Origin: Pseudomonadota bacterium
Lineage (GTDB): Bacteria > Myxococcota_A > Polyangia > Haliangiales > Haliangiaceae
Direction: 5' to 3'
Assembly: GCA_022360315.1 (NCBI GenBank)
Contig: JAKSDA010000601.1
Location: 1 to 64,000 of the forward strand
Length of the DNA: 64,000 nucleotides
Shown: positions 45,027-54,121 of the stretch, piece after piece
How the letters are laid out: every line of letters begins with the position of its first letter
How positions within the stretch are numbered: the first letter of the stretch is position 1
The notes under the pieces: model-generated
The model's input: the letters and a program-made list of their open reading frames with translations, nothing else
Told to the model about the DNA's origin: nothing
Databases searched by the model: none
Position numbers and translations under genes: made by a program

Positions 45027-45920
45027 ATGCGTTTTGGCAAGTACCACGGACTGGGCAACGACTTTGTGATTGCCGATCTGCGCTCGGGCGTTTCGCCTGT
45101 GGAACAGGAGCGCGCGCAGGATGCCGCGTTTGTGCGCTCGGTATGCGATCGGCGCTTTGGCGTCGGTGCCGATGGCGTGCTGGCCATTTTGCCGCCGGCC
45201 GAAGGCACCGGGGCCGACGCGCGCATGCGCGTACTCAATGTCGACGGCAGCGAGGCCGAGATGTGCGGCAATGGGCTTCGCTGCGTGGTCAAGTATCTCT
45301 ACGAGCACGATGAGTCACTGCGCCGTGATGCGATTGTGATCGGCACGGGAGCAGGGCCGTTATCGTGTGCGATCGCGGCCCGCGATGGACGGGTGCACAC
45401 AGTGACCGTGGACATGGGCCAACCGCGTCTGGCCCGTCGCGACATCCCGATGGTGCAGCACGATCACGCGGCCGGCGATCGATTTCTCGCCATGCCGATC
45501 CGCGCCACTGGCAGGGAGTTGACGGCCACTGCAGTATCCATGGGCAATCCTCATGTCGTGATGTTCGTGGACGAATCGGGCGCTGATCTACGCGCGCTTG
45601 CGGAGAGTGTCGGGCCGGCGCTCGAGGTCCACGAGTGGTTTCCCGAGCGGACCAATGTCGAGTTCGCGCATATTCATTCACCGCGCGAGATCGAGCTCGT
45701 GGTGTGGGAGCGCAGTTGCGGCATCACCCTGGCGTGCGGTACCGGCGCCTGTGCCACTGCTGTGGCGGCGTGTCTGGCCGAGCACAGCCAGGTCGGCCAG
45801 GAGATCGAAGTCCATTTGCTGGGCGGCGATCTGTTCATCACGGTTGCGCCCGAATACGAGACCGTATTCATGCGCGGCCCGGCCACCCATGTCTTTGACG
45901 GCACGCTCAAGCTGGACTGA
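45027..45920 (+). CDS. dapF: Diaminopimelate epimerase
   Basis: A 297-residue cofactor-free epimerase converting LL- to meso-diaminopimelate for lysine and peptidoglycan synthesis. Both catalytic cysteines are seen, in MCGNGLRC and in ACGTGACAT, together with the N-terminal KYHGLGNDFV signature. ATG 45027 matches the normal start of the family; the open frame running back through secG in another phase is a shadow. The last gene of the pgk-tpiA-secG-dapF group. Confidence 0.98.
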   Translation: MRFGKYHGLGNDFVIADLRSGVSPVEQERAQDAAFVRSVCDRRFGVGADGVLAILPPAEGTGADARMRVLNVDGSEAEMCGNGLRCVVKYLYEHDESLRRDAIVIGTGAGPLSCAIAARDGRVHTVTVDMGQPRLARRDIPMVQHDHAAGDRFLAMPIRATGRELTATAVSMGNPHVVMFVDESGADLRALAESVGPALEVHEWFPERTNVEFAHIHSPREIELVVWERSCGITLACGTGACATAVAACLAEHSQVGQEIEVHLLGGDLFITVAPEYETVFMRGPATHVFDGTLKLD

Positions 45921-45969
45921 GGACCCGCCCCAAAAGCCCGGTTTGAACGCGACGCGCTGCTGTAGGCCA

Positions 45970-46176
45970 CTCGAGCAACTCGGCAGGGGCCGGAGGGAAC
46001 TCGATGCCTTTGCCGAGCGCCGAGCCCGGGCGCTGCTCGCCGACCATCGCCGCGTGCGCGAGGCCGCCCATGCCCGCGGCAGCTACGCGGTCAAGGCACT
46101 GTTGCCCGCCGATGTCATCGGCCTGTTTGTGCTTCTGCCCCGGATTGCGCGAAAGGACGTGAAACGGCTGGACTGA
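45970..46176 (+). pseudogene. C-terminal remnant of a helicase-like protein
   Basis: In the gap between dapF and the methyltransferase, a frame ending at 46174-46176 encodes about 68 residues (ADHRRVREAAHARGSY, ALLPADVIGLFVLLP) that resemble the extreme C-terminus of large DEAD/SNF2-type helicases found next to Eco57I-class methyltransferases in defence loci. The helicase body is missing, since dapF occupies the upstream DNA. The identification is from memory of the family's tail pattern and is tentative; an intact small ORF is not supported because no start codon with a binding site is seen. Confidence 0.45.
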
Positions 46177-46178
46177 CC

Positions 46179-49100
46179 ATGGCTCGCGCAAGGGGACAAA
46201 CCGGCGTGACGGGGAAAACGGCCACTGCGGCCGGCGCCTCCGCATCCCGCCGCCGCCGGCGCATGCGACGGGGTGGCCACCATACCCAGTTCGCCTTCGA
46301 GGCCATTGCCATCGAGGGCGGTCTGCTCTCTCCCGACTGGCTCGCCCGCGCCGCTCAGCTCGAGGCTGGCGGCCAGAGCGAGGCCGATTATCGCATCCCC
46401 AAAGGGCTCGACCTGCGCGGCGAGATCAGCCGCTCCTGGCGCATCGCCCAGGCGTTGTGGAACGATCTCTCGACCGGCCGCGCCGCTGCCGCGGGTGACG
46501 AGGACAGGGCACGCGCCCTGTCCGAGCGCTTTGTGATAGCGCTGCTGGGCGACTGCTTCGGGTTTGGCTCGCTGGCCAGGGCCGAGCTGGCCGAGCAGGG
46601 CGGAGGCGTGTATCCCATCGGCCACGCCGCTCTCGACGGCCGCGTCCCGGTGGTGATCGCGCCTGCCGGCGCCGGCCTCGATGTCCTGTGGCCGGCCTTT
46701 GCCGACGGCTTGCGACGCCGCAGCGCCTTTGGCCTGTGCCAGGAGTATCTCAACGCCGAGGACAGTGCCCTGTGGGGATTGGCGAGCGACAGCGCGACCC
46801 TGCGTGTCCTCCGCGACAACGCGAGTCTCACCCGTCCAGCGTGGATCGAGGCCGATCTGGACCGCATTTTCACCGAGCAGCGTTATGCCGAGTTCGCCGC
46901 TCTGTGGTTGCTCGTCCACGAGACCCGATTCGGCAGGCCCGGCCAGCCGGTCACCGATTGCTCCCTCGAACAATGGCGCGAAGCGGGCCGCGAACAGGGC
47001 ACCCGCGCCCGCGAGCAGCTGCGCCACGCTGTCGAAGAGGCCCTCGTGGCCCTGGGCCAGGGCTTTCTGGCCCACCCCGACAATCAGACCCTGCGCGCCG
47101 CCCTCTCGGCCGGCACCCTGACCAGGGACGCTTACTTCCAGGAGCTGTTGCGTCTGGCCTACCGGCTCATCTTTCTGCTCACTGTCGAGGAGCGCGGTGT
47201 GCTGCACCCGCCGGGCGCATGCGATGCCAGTGAAAAAGCGCGCAAGCTCTACGCCGAGGGCTACAGCCTGAGGCGCCTGCGCGAGCGCGCGATCAGGCGC
47301 AGCGCGCACGACCGTCACCACGACCACTGGGAAACCGCGAAGATCGCTTTCCGCGGCCTTGCATCCGGTGAGCCGCGACTCGCCCTTCCGGCCCTTGCCG
47401 GCATTTTCGGCTGCGATCAGTGCCCGATGCTCGATGCCGCTCGCCTGGACAATCGATTCTTTCTGCTGGCGCTCTTTCGCCTGTCGTGGCTGCGGCAGGA
47501 CGCGGGCCTGGCCCGGGTCAACTGGCGCGACATGGGCGCAGAAGAGCTGGGCAGTGTCTACGAGAGCTTGCTCGAGCTAGTTCCGCAGATCACCGAGGGC
47601 GGCCGGTCGTTCTCGTTTGCCACCGGCGCGGATGCCAGAGGCCACGCCCGCAAAACCACCGGCAGCTACTACACTCCCGACAGCCTGGTCCAAGAGCTTC
47701 TCGACTCTGCTCTCGAGCCCGTTGTCGAGCGCACTGTCGCCGAGCATCCCGGTGAGCCGGTCGACGCCCTGCTCTCACTGGCGATCGTCGATCCCGCTTG
47801 CGGCAGCGGCCACTTCCTGCTGGCAGCGGCGCGCCGGCTCGCAGTTCACCTCGCCCGCCTGCAGGTCGACGGCACCCCGTCGGCGGCCGAGTACCGCCAC
47901 GCTCTGCGCCAGGTGATCGGCCGCTGTATCTACGGCGTCGACCTCAACCCCATGGCGGTAGAGCTGTGCAAGGTCAGCCTGTGGATGGAGGCAGTGGAGC
48001 CCGGCCTGCCGCTCACCTTCGTCGACGCCCACATCCGCCACGGCAACTCGCTACTCGGCACCACACCTCAGCTGATGGAGAACGGCATCCCCGACAGCGC
48101 CTGGAAGGCCATTGAGGGCGACGACAAGAAGGTCGCCAGAGCTCTCAGAAAGCGCAACAAGCAAGCCGCCCAGGGCCAGCGCGGAGTCGACACTCTGTGG
48201 TCCAGGCCGGCGACGAACCAGGCCGACGAGCTGCGCAGGGCCGTGGCTGCTGTCGAGTCGGCACCCGACGCCGACCTCGATGCTCTCGCCCGCAAGCAGT
48301 CCCGGTGGCAGGAACTGCTCGACTCCGACGCCTACCGGCACCACAAGCTCGTCGCCGATGCCTGGTGCGCGGCCTTTGTCTGGCCCAAGCAACCGGGCCC
48401 TCTGGCCGAGGTAGCGCCGACCAACGAGTTGTGGCGACAAATTCGCGATGGTCGGGGTCATCCGCCCGAGCTCACTGTCAAGACAGTGAACGAGCTCGCT
48501 GCCCGGTACACCTTCTTTCACTGGCATCTGGCGTTCCCCAATGTCTTCGCGCGGGGCGGGTTCGATGTGGTGCTGGGCAATCCGCCGTGGGAGAAGATCA
48601 AGCTAGCCGAGCGAGAGTTCTTCGCTTCGCGCAGTGAGGAGATCGCCAGGGCAGCAAATGCCCGTGTGCGCAAGAAGCTCATTTCGGAACTGCCCGCGAG
48701 CGATCCGCAACTGTGGGCAGAATGGTGTGTTGCCAGCCGCAACGCCATCGGTGAGAGCCACCTGGCGCGGCAATGCGGACGGTATCCGCACTGCGGACGA
48801 GGAGACGTCAATACCTATGCGCTGTTCGCCGAGCACATCCGCAGCATTCTTCGAGGGCCGGCTCGTGCCGGCTTCATCGTTCCGACCGGCCTGGCAACGG
48901 ACGAGACCACCAGTCAGTTCTTCAGCGATCTCATGGAGTCCGGTTCGCTCGTTTGCCTGTTTGACTTTGAGAACAGGCAGGCCGTATTCCCCGGGGTGCA
49001 CAGGGGATACAAGTTTGCGCTGGTCACACTGCGCGGAGCTGGTGAGCCTGGCCGGGCAAACCGAGCCGAGTTCGTGTTCTTTGCCCATGGAATCGGAGAC

Positions 49101-50180
49101 CTCGCCAACCCGGCGCGACGATACCCATTGACCAGTGCAGAAATCGCGCTGGTCAATCCGCGTTCACGCACGTGCCCGGTGTTTCGCACCCGACGCGATG
49201 CCGAGATCACAAAGCGGCTCTACGCCCGCTCGGTCGTGCTCGGGAGCGCTGAAACGGACGCATGGTGCGCCGAGTATCTGTTGAAGATGGTTGATCCCAC
49301 CATTCACCGAGGACTTCTGGTTTCCCGTTCTGACCTGTCCTCGGTCGGCGAGTCCCTGGTCCCGCTGTACGAGGGCAAGTCCGTGTACCAATTTGACCAC
49401 CGCTACGCACTGTTCGAAAGCCAAGACGAGCATCGTGCCTTGACGCCGCGGGAAAAACTGGACCCGCAGGCCTGTGCGGAGCCGCGGTACTGGTTGCGTG
49501 CAGAGGATTTCACCAATCGGCTGCAAGGCCGGCCGGTTCATTACCGCGGGTTCCTGTCGGTTCGGGACATCACCAACGTGACCAACGAGAGAACGGTGGT
49601 CACGGCGATTCGTCCGTTTGTCCCCGCGCTCAATTCGCTGGGCAACTTGTTTTGCGAGTCTGGACAGGAGGCGCTCTTTCTGTGTGGTTGTCTCAATTCA
49701 TTTGCAGCCGATTACATTGCGAGGCAGAAGATCGGCGGAACCCATCTGAGCCCGTTCTATCTCCTGCAGCTGGCGGTGATCGCAAAAACCGATGCGACCG
49801 GCCCGGCCCCCTGGGATCCGGTCATCACGAGCGACCGCTGGACGATCCAGCGCGTCCTCGAGCTCACCTATACCGCCTGGGATCTCGAATCCTTTGCCCG
49901 CGATGTCGGCTACGATGGCCCGCCGTTTCGCTGGAATGCCGAGCGCCGCTTCCTTCTGCGCGCCGAGCTCGACGCCGCTTTCTTTCACCTCTACGGCGTC
50001 GAGCGCGATGACGTCGACTACATCATGGAGACCTTTCCCATCGTTCGGAAGAACGACGAGAAGGCCTATGGGGAGTACCGCACCAAGTGCGTCATTCTGG
50101 ACATCTACGACGAGATAGCCGAGGCCATCCGCACCGGCACTCCCTACCAGACACGCCTCGACCCACCGCCCGCCGCGTAG
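46179..50180 (+). CDS. Eco57I-class / DISARM-like adenine DNA methyltransferase
   Basis: A 1333-residue N6-adenine methyltransferase. The AdoMet motif DPACGSGHF is at 538-546 and the catalytic NPPW at 801-804, in the order of gamma-type enzymes. A ~500-residue helical N-terminal part precedes the methylase core and a long C-terminal target-recognition region follows (~930-1333). This layout matches the large solitary methyltransferases of DISARM-type (DrmMI) and related PglX/BREX systems or type IIG enzymes; no nuclease motif was identified. It starts two bases after the probable helicase remnant, and no other restriction or defence gene follows, so it looks like a survivor of a decayed system. 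It could still methylate the genome. Confidence 0.88.
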   Translation: MARARGQTGVTGKTATAAGASASRRRRRMRRGGHHTQFAFEAIAIEGGLLSPDWLARAAQLEAGGQSEADYRIPKGLDLRGEISRSWRIAQALWNDLSTGRAAAAGDEDRARALSERFVIALLGDCFGFGSLARAELAEQGGGVYPIGHAALDGRVPVVIAPAGAGLDVLWPAFADGLRRRSAFGLCQEYLNAEDSALWGLASDSATLRVLRDNASLTRPAWIEADLDRIFTEQRYAEFAALWLLVHETRFGRPGQPVTDCSLEQWREAGREQGTRAREQLRHAVEEALVALGQGFLAHPDNQTLRAALSAGTLTRDAYFQELLRLAYRLIFLLTVEERGVLHPPGACDASEKARKLYAEGYSLRRLRERAIRRSAHDRHHDHWETAKIAFRGLASGEPRLALPALAGIFGCDQCPMLDAARLDNRFFLLALFRLSWLRQDAGLARVNWRDMGAEELGSVYESLLELVPQITEGGRSFSFATGADARGHARKTTGSYYTPDSLVQELLDSALEPVVERTVAEHPGEPVDALLSLAIVDPACGSGHFLLAAARRLAVHLARLQVDGTPSAAEYRHALRQVIGRCIYGVDLNPMAVELCKVSLWMEAVEPGLPLTFVDAHIRHGNSLLGTTPQLMENGIPDSAWKAIEGDDKKVARALRKRNKQAAQGQRGVDTLWSRPATNQADELRRAVAAVESAPDADLDALARKQSRWQELLDSDAYRHHKLVADAWCAAFVWPKQPGPLAEVAPTNELWRQIRDGRGHPPELTVKTVNELAARYTFFHWHLAFPNVFARGGFDVVLGNPPWEKIKLAEREFFASRSEEIARAANARVRKKLISELPASDPQLWAEWCVASRNAIGESHLARQCGRYPHCGRGDVNTYALFAEHIRSILRGPARAGFIVPTGLATDETTSQFFSDLMESGSLVCLFDFENRQAVFPGVHRGYKFALVTLRGAGEPGRANRAEFVFFAHGIGDLANPARRYPLTSAEIALVNPRSRTCPVFRTRRDAEITKRLYARSVVLGSAETDAWCAEYLLKMVDPTIHRGLLVSRSDLSSVGESLVPLYEGKSVYQFDHRYALFESQDEHRALTPREKLDPQACAEPRYWLRAEDFTNRLQGRPVHYRGFLSVRDITNVTNERTVVTAIRPFVPALNSLGNLFCESGQEALFLCGCLNSFAADYIARQKIGGTHLSPFYLLQLAVIAKTDATGPAPWDPVITSDRWTIQRVLELTYTAWDLESFARDVGYDGPPFRWNAERRFLLRAELDAAFFHLYGVERDDVDYIMETFPIVRKNDEKAYGEYRTKCVILDIYDEIAEAIRTGTPYQTRLDPPPAA

Positions 50181-50270
50181 GGACGGTGTAAGCTTTTCAA
50201 CTTGGCACCGAAGTATACCCTTCACCGACATGGAGACCGTGCGGAGTCACCAGGCGAGCGAACAGTACTC

Positions 50271-53108
50271 TTACAACTCGGCTGGAGCGGTGTCCGGTGG
50301 TATTGGATCATTGCGGTCCGGATCGATGGTGTCGGTGCGCACGACCACGATATCGAGTGTTTTGGCGACTGTGCCGGTCAGAACGACTAACTGGCGGGTA
50401 TCTCGGTCGTCGAACGTGGTTTGGCGCTGGCCGTGCACGGCGAGCGCGGGGCTGTCGCCGACCTCGAGGGTTGCTGCCCCGCCTCGGGCTGCGGTCCAAT
50501 AGGTGCCGCCGAGGGTCGCTTCGAGCTGAATGCGAAATTCAGCCCGTCCTTGCTGTGCGCGCAGTCGAATCGATGGAGTCTGAAACGGCCAGCTGTGTCC
50601 CATATCGTTGATCAGCCCGGCCACGGTGTCGCGAACCTGGAGCAGTCGTCCGCAGCGGTAGCGCCCTTCCAGCGGCACATAGTCGCAACGGCGCCAGGTG
50701 CCGCGCGGTCGCCGCGCTTCGACTGTCGCGATACCAGTCGCCGCGTGTCCCACTTGCAATGCCGCGGTTGTCCGACCGGATGAACGGGCACCGGCCAATG
50801 GCAAGACCATTGCCATGACGACCAGCGCGACCAGGGCCGGCCGCCGCCAGTGCGTAATGATGAGGCGACGGTACCCAGCCAGCTTGCGAAGCGCCCGCCA
50901 GCGCCAGCGCGGTCGCGCCCATACGGTGATGACGGCCAGTATTGCCAGCAATGCCGAGACCGACCACACAATGCCCTTGCTGTCCGAGGGCAACCGGCCG
51001 TCGGGGGTAAATACGGTTTTGCCCGGGCGCACCCATGCTGCGACCACGCGGGTTTTGGCGCCCGGATAGGACGGCATTGCGTAGACCGGCAGCCAACGGC
51101 CAGCGGCGTCGCGCGCTCGCCATCGCGGATAATAGCCGGTCCCGAGCGCGACCAGGGCCGGTCGATCGGTAGCGCGCAATTCCACCTCGACTGCCGCGTT
51201 GTCGAGACGGGTGACCACTGCCCGGCCAGATCCGCGTTCGACGCGGGCAAACCGGCCGTCCCAGTCGCGAACCTCTCGAATCCGATACGGGCCGAATCGC
51301 ACCTCGGTCGCGGGATCGCCGCGAATCGGCGATCCGCCGTTTTTGATCACCCAGCGGACATTGAACCGCCGCAAACTTGCGGGAGATACATCTTCGATGC
51401 GCTCGCGCAAAAACAGATTGGCAACCCCGCCCACCGCCGCAGTCGGCAGGCCGGTCTCGGCATATACGTGATACAGGTCGTGGCGCGGGGTTTCGTGTAA
51501 AAGACGCGCGTAGGCGTCTGGACGCATTTCTGCCCGGCGCTCCTTGGCCCACGCCATCAGCTGGTCGGTGTGACCGCGATGGACCTGCAGTTTTGCTTCG
51601 CGTCGCATCTCGCCGATGACGCTGTCGGCAAACGGACGGACCCCCCGGTAGGCCCAGCCAGCGATCAGAGCGGCGAGGGCGCCGACCACGAGTACCCAGC
51701 GGCCCGGCCAGTGTTTGCGCACATACGACCAGGTGATGGCCAGAAGAAATGCCGCACACACGAACACCGGAGCCTTGGCCACGGCGAGCAGTCGCGGCGG
51801 CGAAAACCGCGCCATCTCGGCAGACGGACCCAGTGCGAAAACAACGTAGAGCTGCTCGGTTGCCCCGATGAGGCAGAGTCCGCCGAGAAATGCCAGCATC
51901 GTCGGACCGGCCCGCCGGGAAAACGCTGCGGCCAGCACTCCGCAAAGGCCGATCGCAGTGGCGGCGCCGAGCTGCGAGAAGAACTTCCAATAGGTGGCGG
52001 CCGAGCCGATCAGCGTGTCGACGCGGATCGGCTCGGAGCCGTAGTGGACGGCGTAGAGGCCGAGGCGATGGAATAGCGGCATCCACACCCAGGCGGTCAG
52101 CGCGGCGATCAAAACAACATGGATGAGCGCGACAATCGCGCGCCTGGGCGCGATATCGCGGGCCAGCAATGCCACCGCGAGCAGACTCGCAGCCACCCCC
52201 GCGGCAGTGACCAGGCCAACCGGATGGGATATCGTGCCAGCCAGGGCAAAGAGCCAGAAAAGCGCGCGCGCGGCCGCTCGCGGCCGACGCAACATATCGA
52301 TGAGACTGGCCAGGGCGAAGATCCAGAAACACTGGGCAACCGCGCTGTGAAATACTCCCCAGAACAAGAGCCCGATCCAGCCGCCAGTGACCCCGCCAGC
52401 TCCGCGATCGAAGAGCATCACCAATCCCGCGCCCGCGGCGATCGGCCACGGGGCAAAGCGGCGGGCCAGCCGGGCAACCCCCAATGCCGTGACGACATGG
52501 ACGAACATGCCCGCCTGGGTCAGGACCAGCGGCAGATTGTCGGCCTGGCCCGAAAGAAACGCAGCGCCGGCCATCAGGTAGTAGGGCAGGGAGGGGTAGA
52601 GGTCGAATGGAACCTCGCCCGTGGTGAGACCACCGACCCAGGTGGGCACCTCACCGGCTCGGAGGCCGTCGACCAGCGTGCGCAAAATCGCGTGATGCGT
52701 GCCCCAGTCGTGTTGTTTCCAGATCGCCGCTTCGCGCCAGGGGCGCTCGAAAATGTGGTGTGCGACGATCAAGATGAGCGCGTAGACGACGAGCGCACTC
52801 ACCCAGCCGGGGCACTGCCTCACCGGCTCGCGGGTCAGCGCCCAGCTCGTGCCAGCACCGATACCGGCCAGGAGCAGGACAAACGCCAGACCACCGGCGA
52901 GCGAATTGGGAAATGCATACGCGGTGATGACGGTGGACAGGCCGAGCGCCAGCGCGACGGCCGATCCCTGCCACGTTGCCCAAACAACCCGCCTGGCTCC
53001 CTGGTACCGCGAAAGTACCAAATGCTGAAGACGGCGCAATAGCCGTGCTTGCTGGCCGTCCTCGCCCACGTTGCGGACAGATACTACACCATTGTGGCTG
53101 TGCTGCAA
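50271..53108 (-). CDS. Large multi-membrane protein, GT-C/PTPS-related type
   Basis: A protein of about 945 residues with roughly 12 membrane helices in the first ~490 residues, a soluble, probably periplasmic domain (~490-690: beta-rich, RFNVRWVIKNGG, ATEVRFGPYRI), another helix or two and a C-terminal beta domain. The loop EVPFDLYPSLPYYL resembles membrane proteins annotated as 6-pyruvoyl-tetrahydropterin-synthase-related and GT-C glycosyltransferases. The start is uncertain: the frame opens with TTG 53108, and in-frame GTG codons shortly downstream are equally possible. First of three large envelope proteins on this strand; its 3' end converges with the methyltransferase gene. Confidence 0.65.
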   Translation of the reverse strand: MQHSHNGVVSVRNVGEDGQQARLLRRLQHLVLSRYQGARRVVWATWQGSAVALALGLSTVITAYAFPNSLAGGLAFVLLLAGIGAGTSWALTREPVRQCPGWVSALVVYALILIVAHHIFERPWREAAIWKQHDWGTHHAILRTLVDGLRAGEVPTWVGGLTTGEVPFDLYPSLPYYLMAGAAFLSGQADNLPLVLTQAGMFVHVVTALGVARLARRFAPWPIAAGAGLVMLFDRGAGGVTGGWIGLLFWGVFHSAVAQCFWIFALASLIDMLRRPRAAARALFWLFALAGTISHPVGLVTAAGVAASLLAVALLARDIAPRRAIVALIHVVLIAALTAWVWMPLFHRLGLYAVHYGSEPIRVDTLIGSAATYWKFFSQLGAATAIGLCGVLAAAFSRRAGPTMLAFLGGLCLIGATEQLYVVFALGPSAEMARFSPPRLLAVAKAPVFVCAAFLLAITWSYVRKHWPGRWVLVVGALAALIAGWAYRGVRPFADSVIGEMRREAKLQVHRGHTDQLMAWAKERRAEMRPDAYARLLHETPRHDLYHVYAETGLPTAAVGGVANLFLRERIEDVSPASLRRFNVRWVIKNGGSPIRGDPATEVRFGPYRIREVRDWDGRFARVERGSGRAVVTRLDNAAVEVELRATDRPALVALGTGYYPRWRARDAAGRWLPVYAMPSYPGAKTRVVAAWVRPGKTVFTPDGRLPSDSKGIVWSVSALLAILAVITVWARPRWRWRALRKLAGYRRLIITHWRRPALVALVVMAMVLPLAGARSSGRTTAALQVGHAATGIATVEARRPRGTWRRCDYVPLEGRYRCGRLLQVRDTVAGLINDMGHSWPFQTPSIRLRAQQGRAEFRIQLEATLGGTYWTAARGGAATLEVGDSPALAVHGQRQTTFDDRDTRQLVVLTGTVAKTLDIVVVRTDTIDPDRNDPIPPDTAPAEL

Positions 53109-53174
53109 AAAACGCGGCCAACGCCGAGCCGGCCGTCCTGGCGGTTGGTCACTCGGGCGGATCGGGGCTGCTGG

Positions 53175-53984
53175 TCACTCGGGCGTCGCCGTGGCCAACT
53201 CAGTCGGCTCGGCCCAGCACAGGGGGTCGTCAGTGCATTTTTTGTCGAGCAAGATGGGCGCGCGCCTGACGTTTCTCGTCGCTGGCCTGGTATGCGGCGT
53301 GCGCCTGGCAATGGTTTTTTGCGCCGGCCTGACCGGTTTTTTTGCATTGGACTCGACCGTGGCGAGCTGGGCGCGCAGCGAGGAAAGCTCTGTGCGGGCC
53401 TGGCGCAGGGTTTCGGCCAGCTCGTTCTTGCTCGACCGCAGGTTGAAGGTGGCCTGGCGCAACTGGTCGATCTCGGCCGACAACTGGCTGCGCTCGCTGT
53501 CACCGCTGCGCTGCTGATTCCACAGAAACGCCCCCTGCGCCGCGATCATCACAACGACCAGGGCAAAGAGCGGCCACGGCTGGCGCGGTGGCGGCATGGC
53601 GACCTGGGCTTTGAGCAGCTCCGCGTCGGCCTGCTTGATCTCGAGTTCGAGTCGCTTTTCGGCGACCCGGGCCTCGGCCTCGGCGCGAACTCGTTCCAGG
53701 GCCAGTTCATGGTCTTGCTGGGCTTGCCATTGCTCTTGCTGGCGCCTGTACTCGGCGGTCAGGCGCCGCTCTTCGGCCCGCTCTTTTTCCTCGAGTCGCT
53801 GTCGTTCGGCATTGGCAGCGCGCTTCTGTTCTTCCTGGCGTTTCTCTTCCTCGGCCAGACGCTGGGCTTGCAGCCGCGCGAGCTCGAGTGTGCGCAGTTC
53901 CGCAAGCGACGCCTGTACCGAATCCTGCTTGTCGGCGCGGATTTCTGCAAGTGAGCGGTTGGTCATGGTCTTTTCTGGCTTCAT
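53175..53984 (-). CDS. Coiled-coil membrane protein
   Basis: A 269-residue protein. ATG 53984 is preceded by AGAGGAG, and the long open frame beyond it is antisense to the neighbouring gene. Residues ~20-120 are a highly charged coiled coil dominated by E, R, A and Q, then one membrane helix (PLFALVVVMIAAQGAFLW), a second coiled coil of heptad type (~160-205) and a basic tail ending in a conserved-looking segment with two cysteines (KKCTDDPLCWAEPTE). No family known to me. It sits between genes for large membrane glycosyltransferase-like proteins. Confidence 0.75.
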   Translation of the reverse strand: MKPEKTMTNRSLAEIRADKQDSVQASLAELRTLELARLQAQRLAEEEKRQEEQKRAANAERQRLEEKERAEERRLTAEYRRQQEQWQAQQDHELALERVRAEAEARVAEKRLELEIKQADAELLKAQVAMPPPRQPWPLFALVVVMIAAQGAFLWNQQRSGDSERSQLSAEIDQLRQATFNLRSSKNELAETLRQARTELSSLRAQLATVESNAKKPVRPAQKTIARRTPHTRPATRNVRRAPILLDKKCTDDPLCWAEPTELATATPE

Positions 53985-54121
53985 TGGCACTCCTCTGCGT
54001 CGCTCTTTCTCCTCTACACAAGACACCTGCTGATCTGCCCTGGTTGCGCACTGGTTCGCACATGCACGCCGGCAATGCATGCGATCCCTGTATGGCACGC
54101 GCTGCTGCGGGATGCGGCGAT

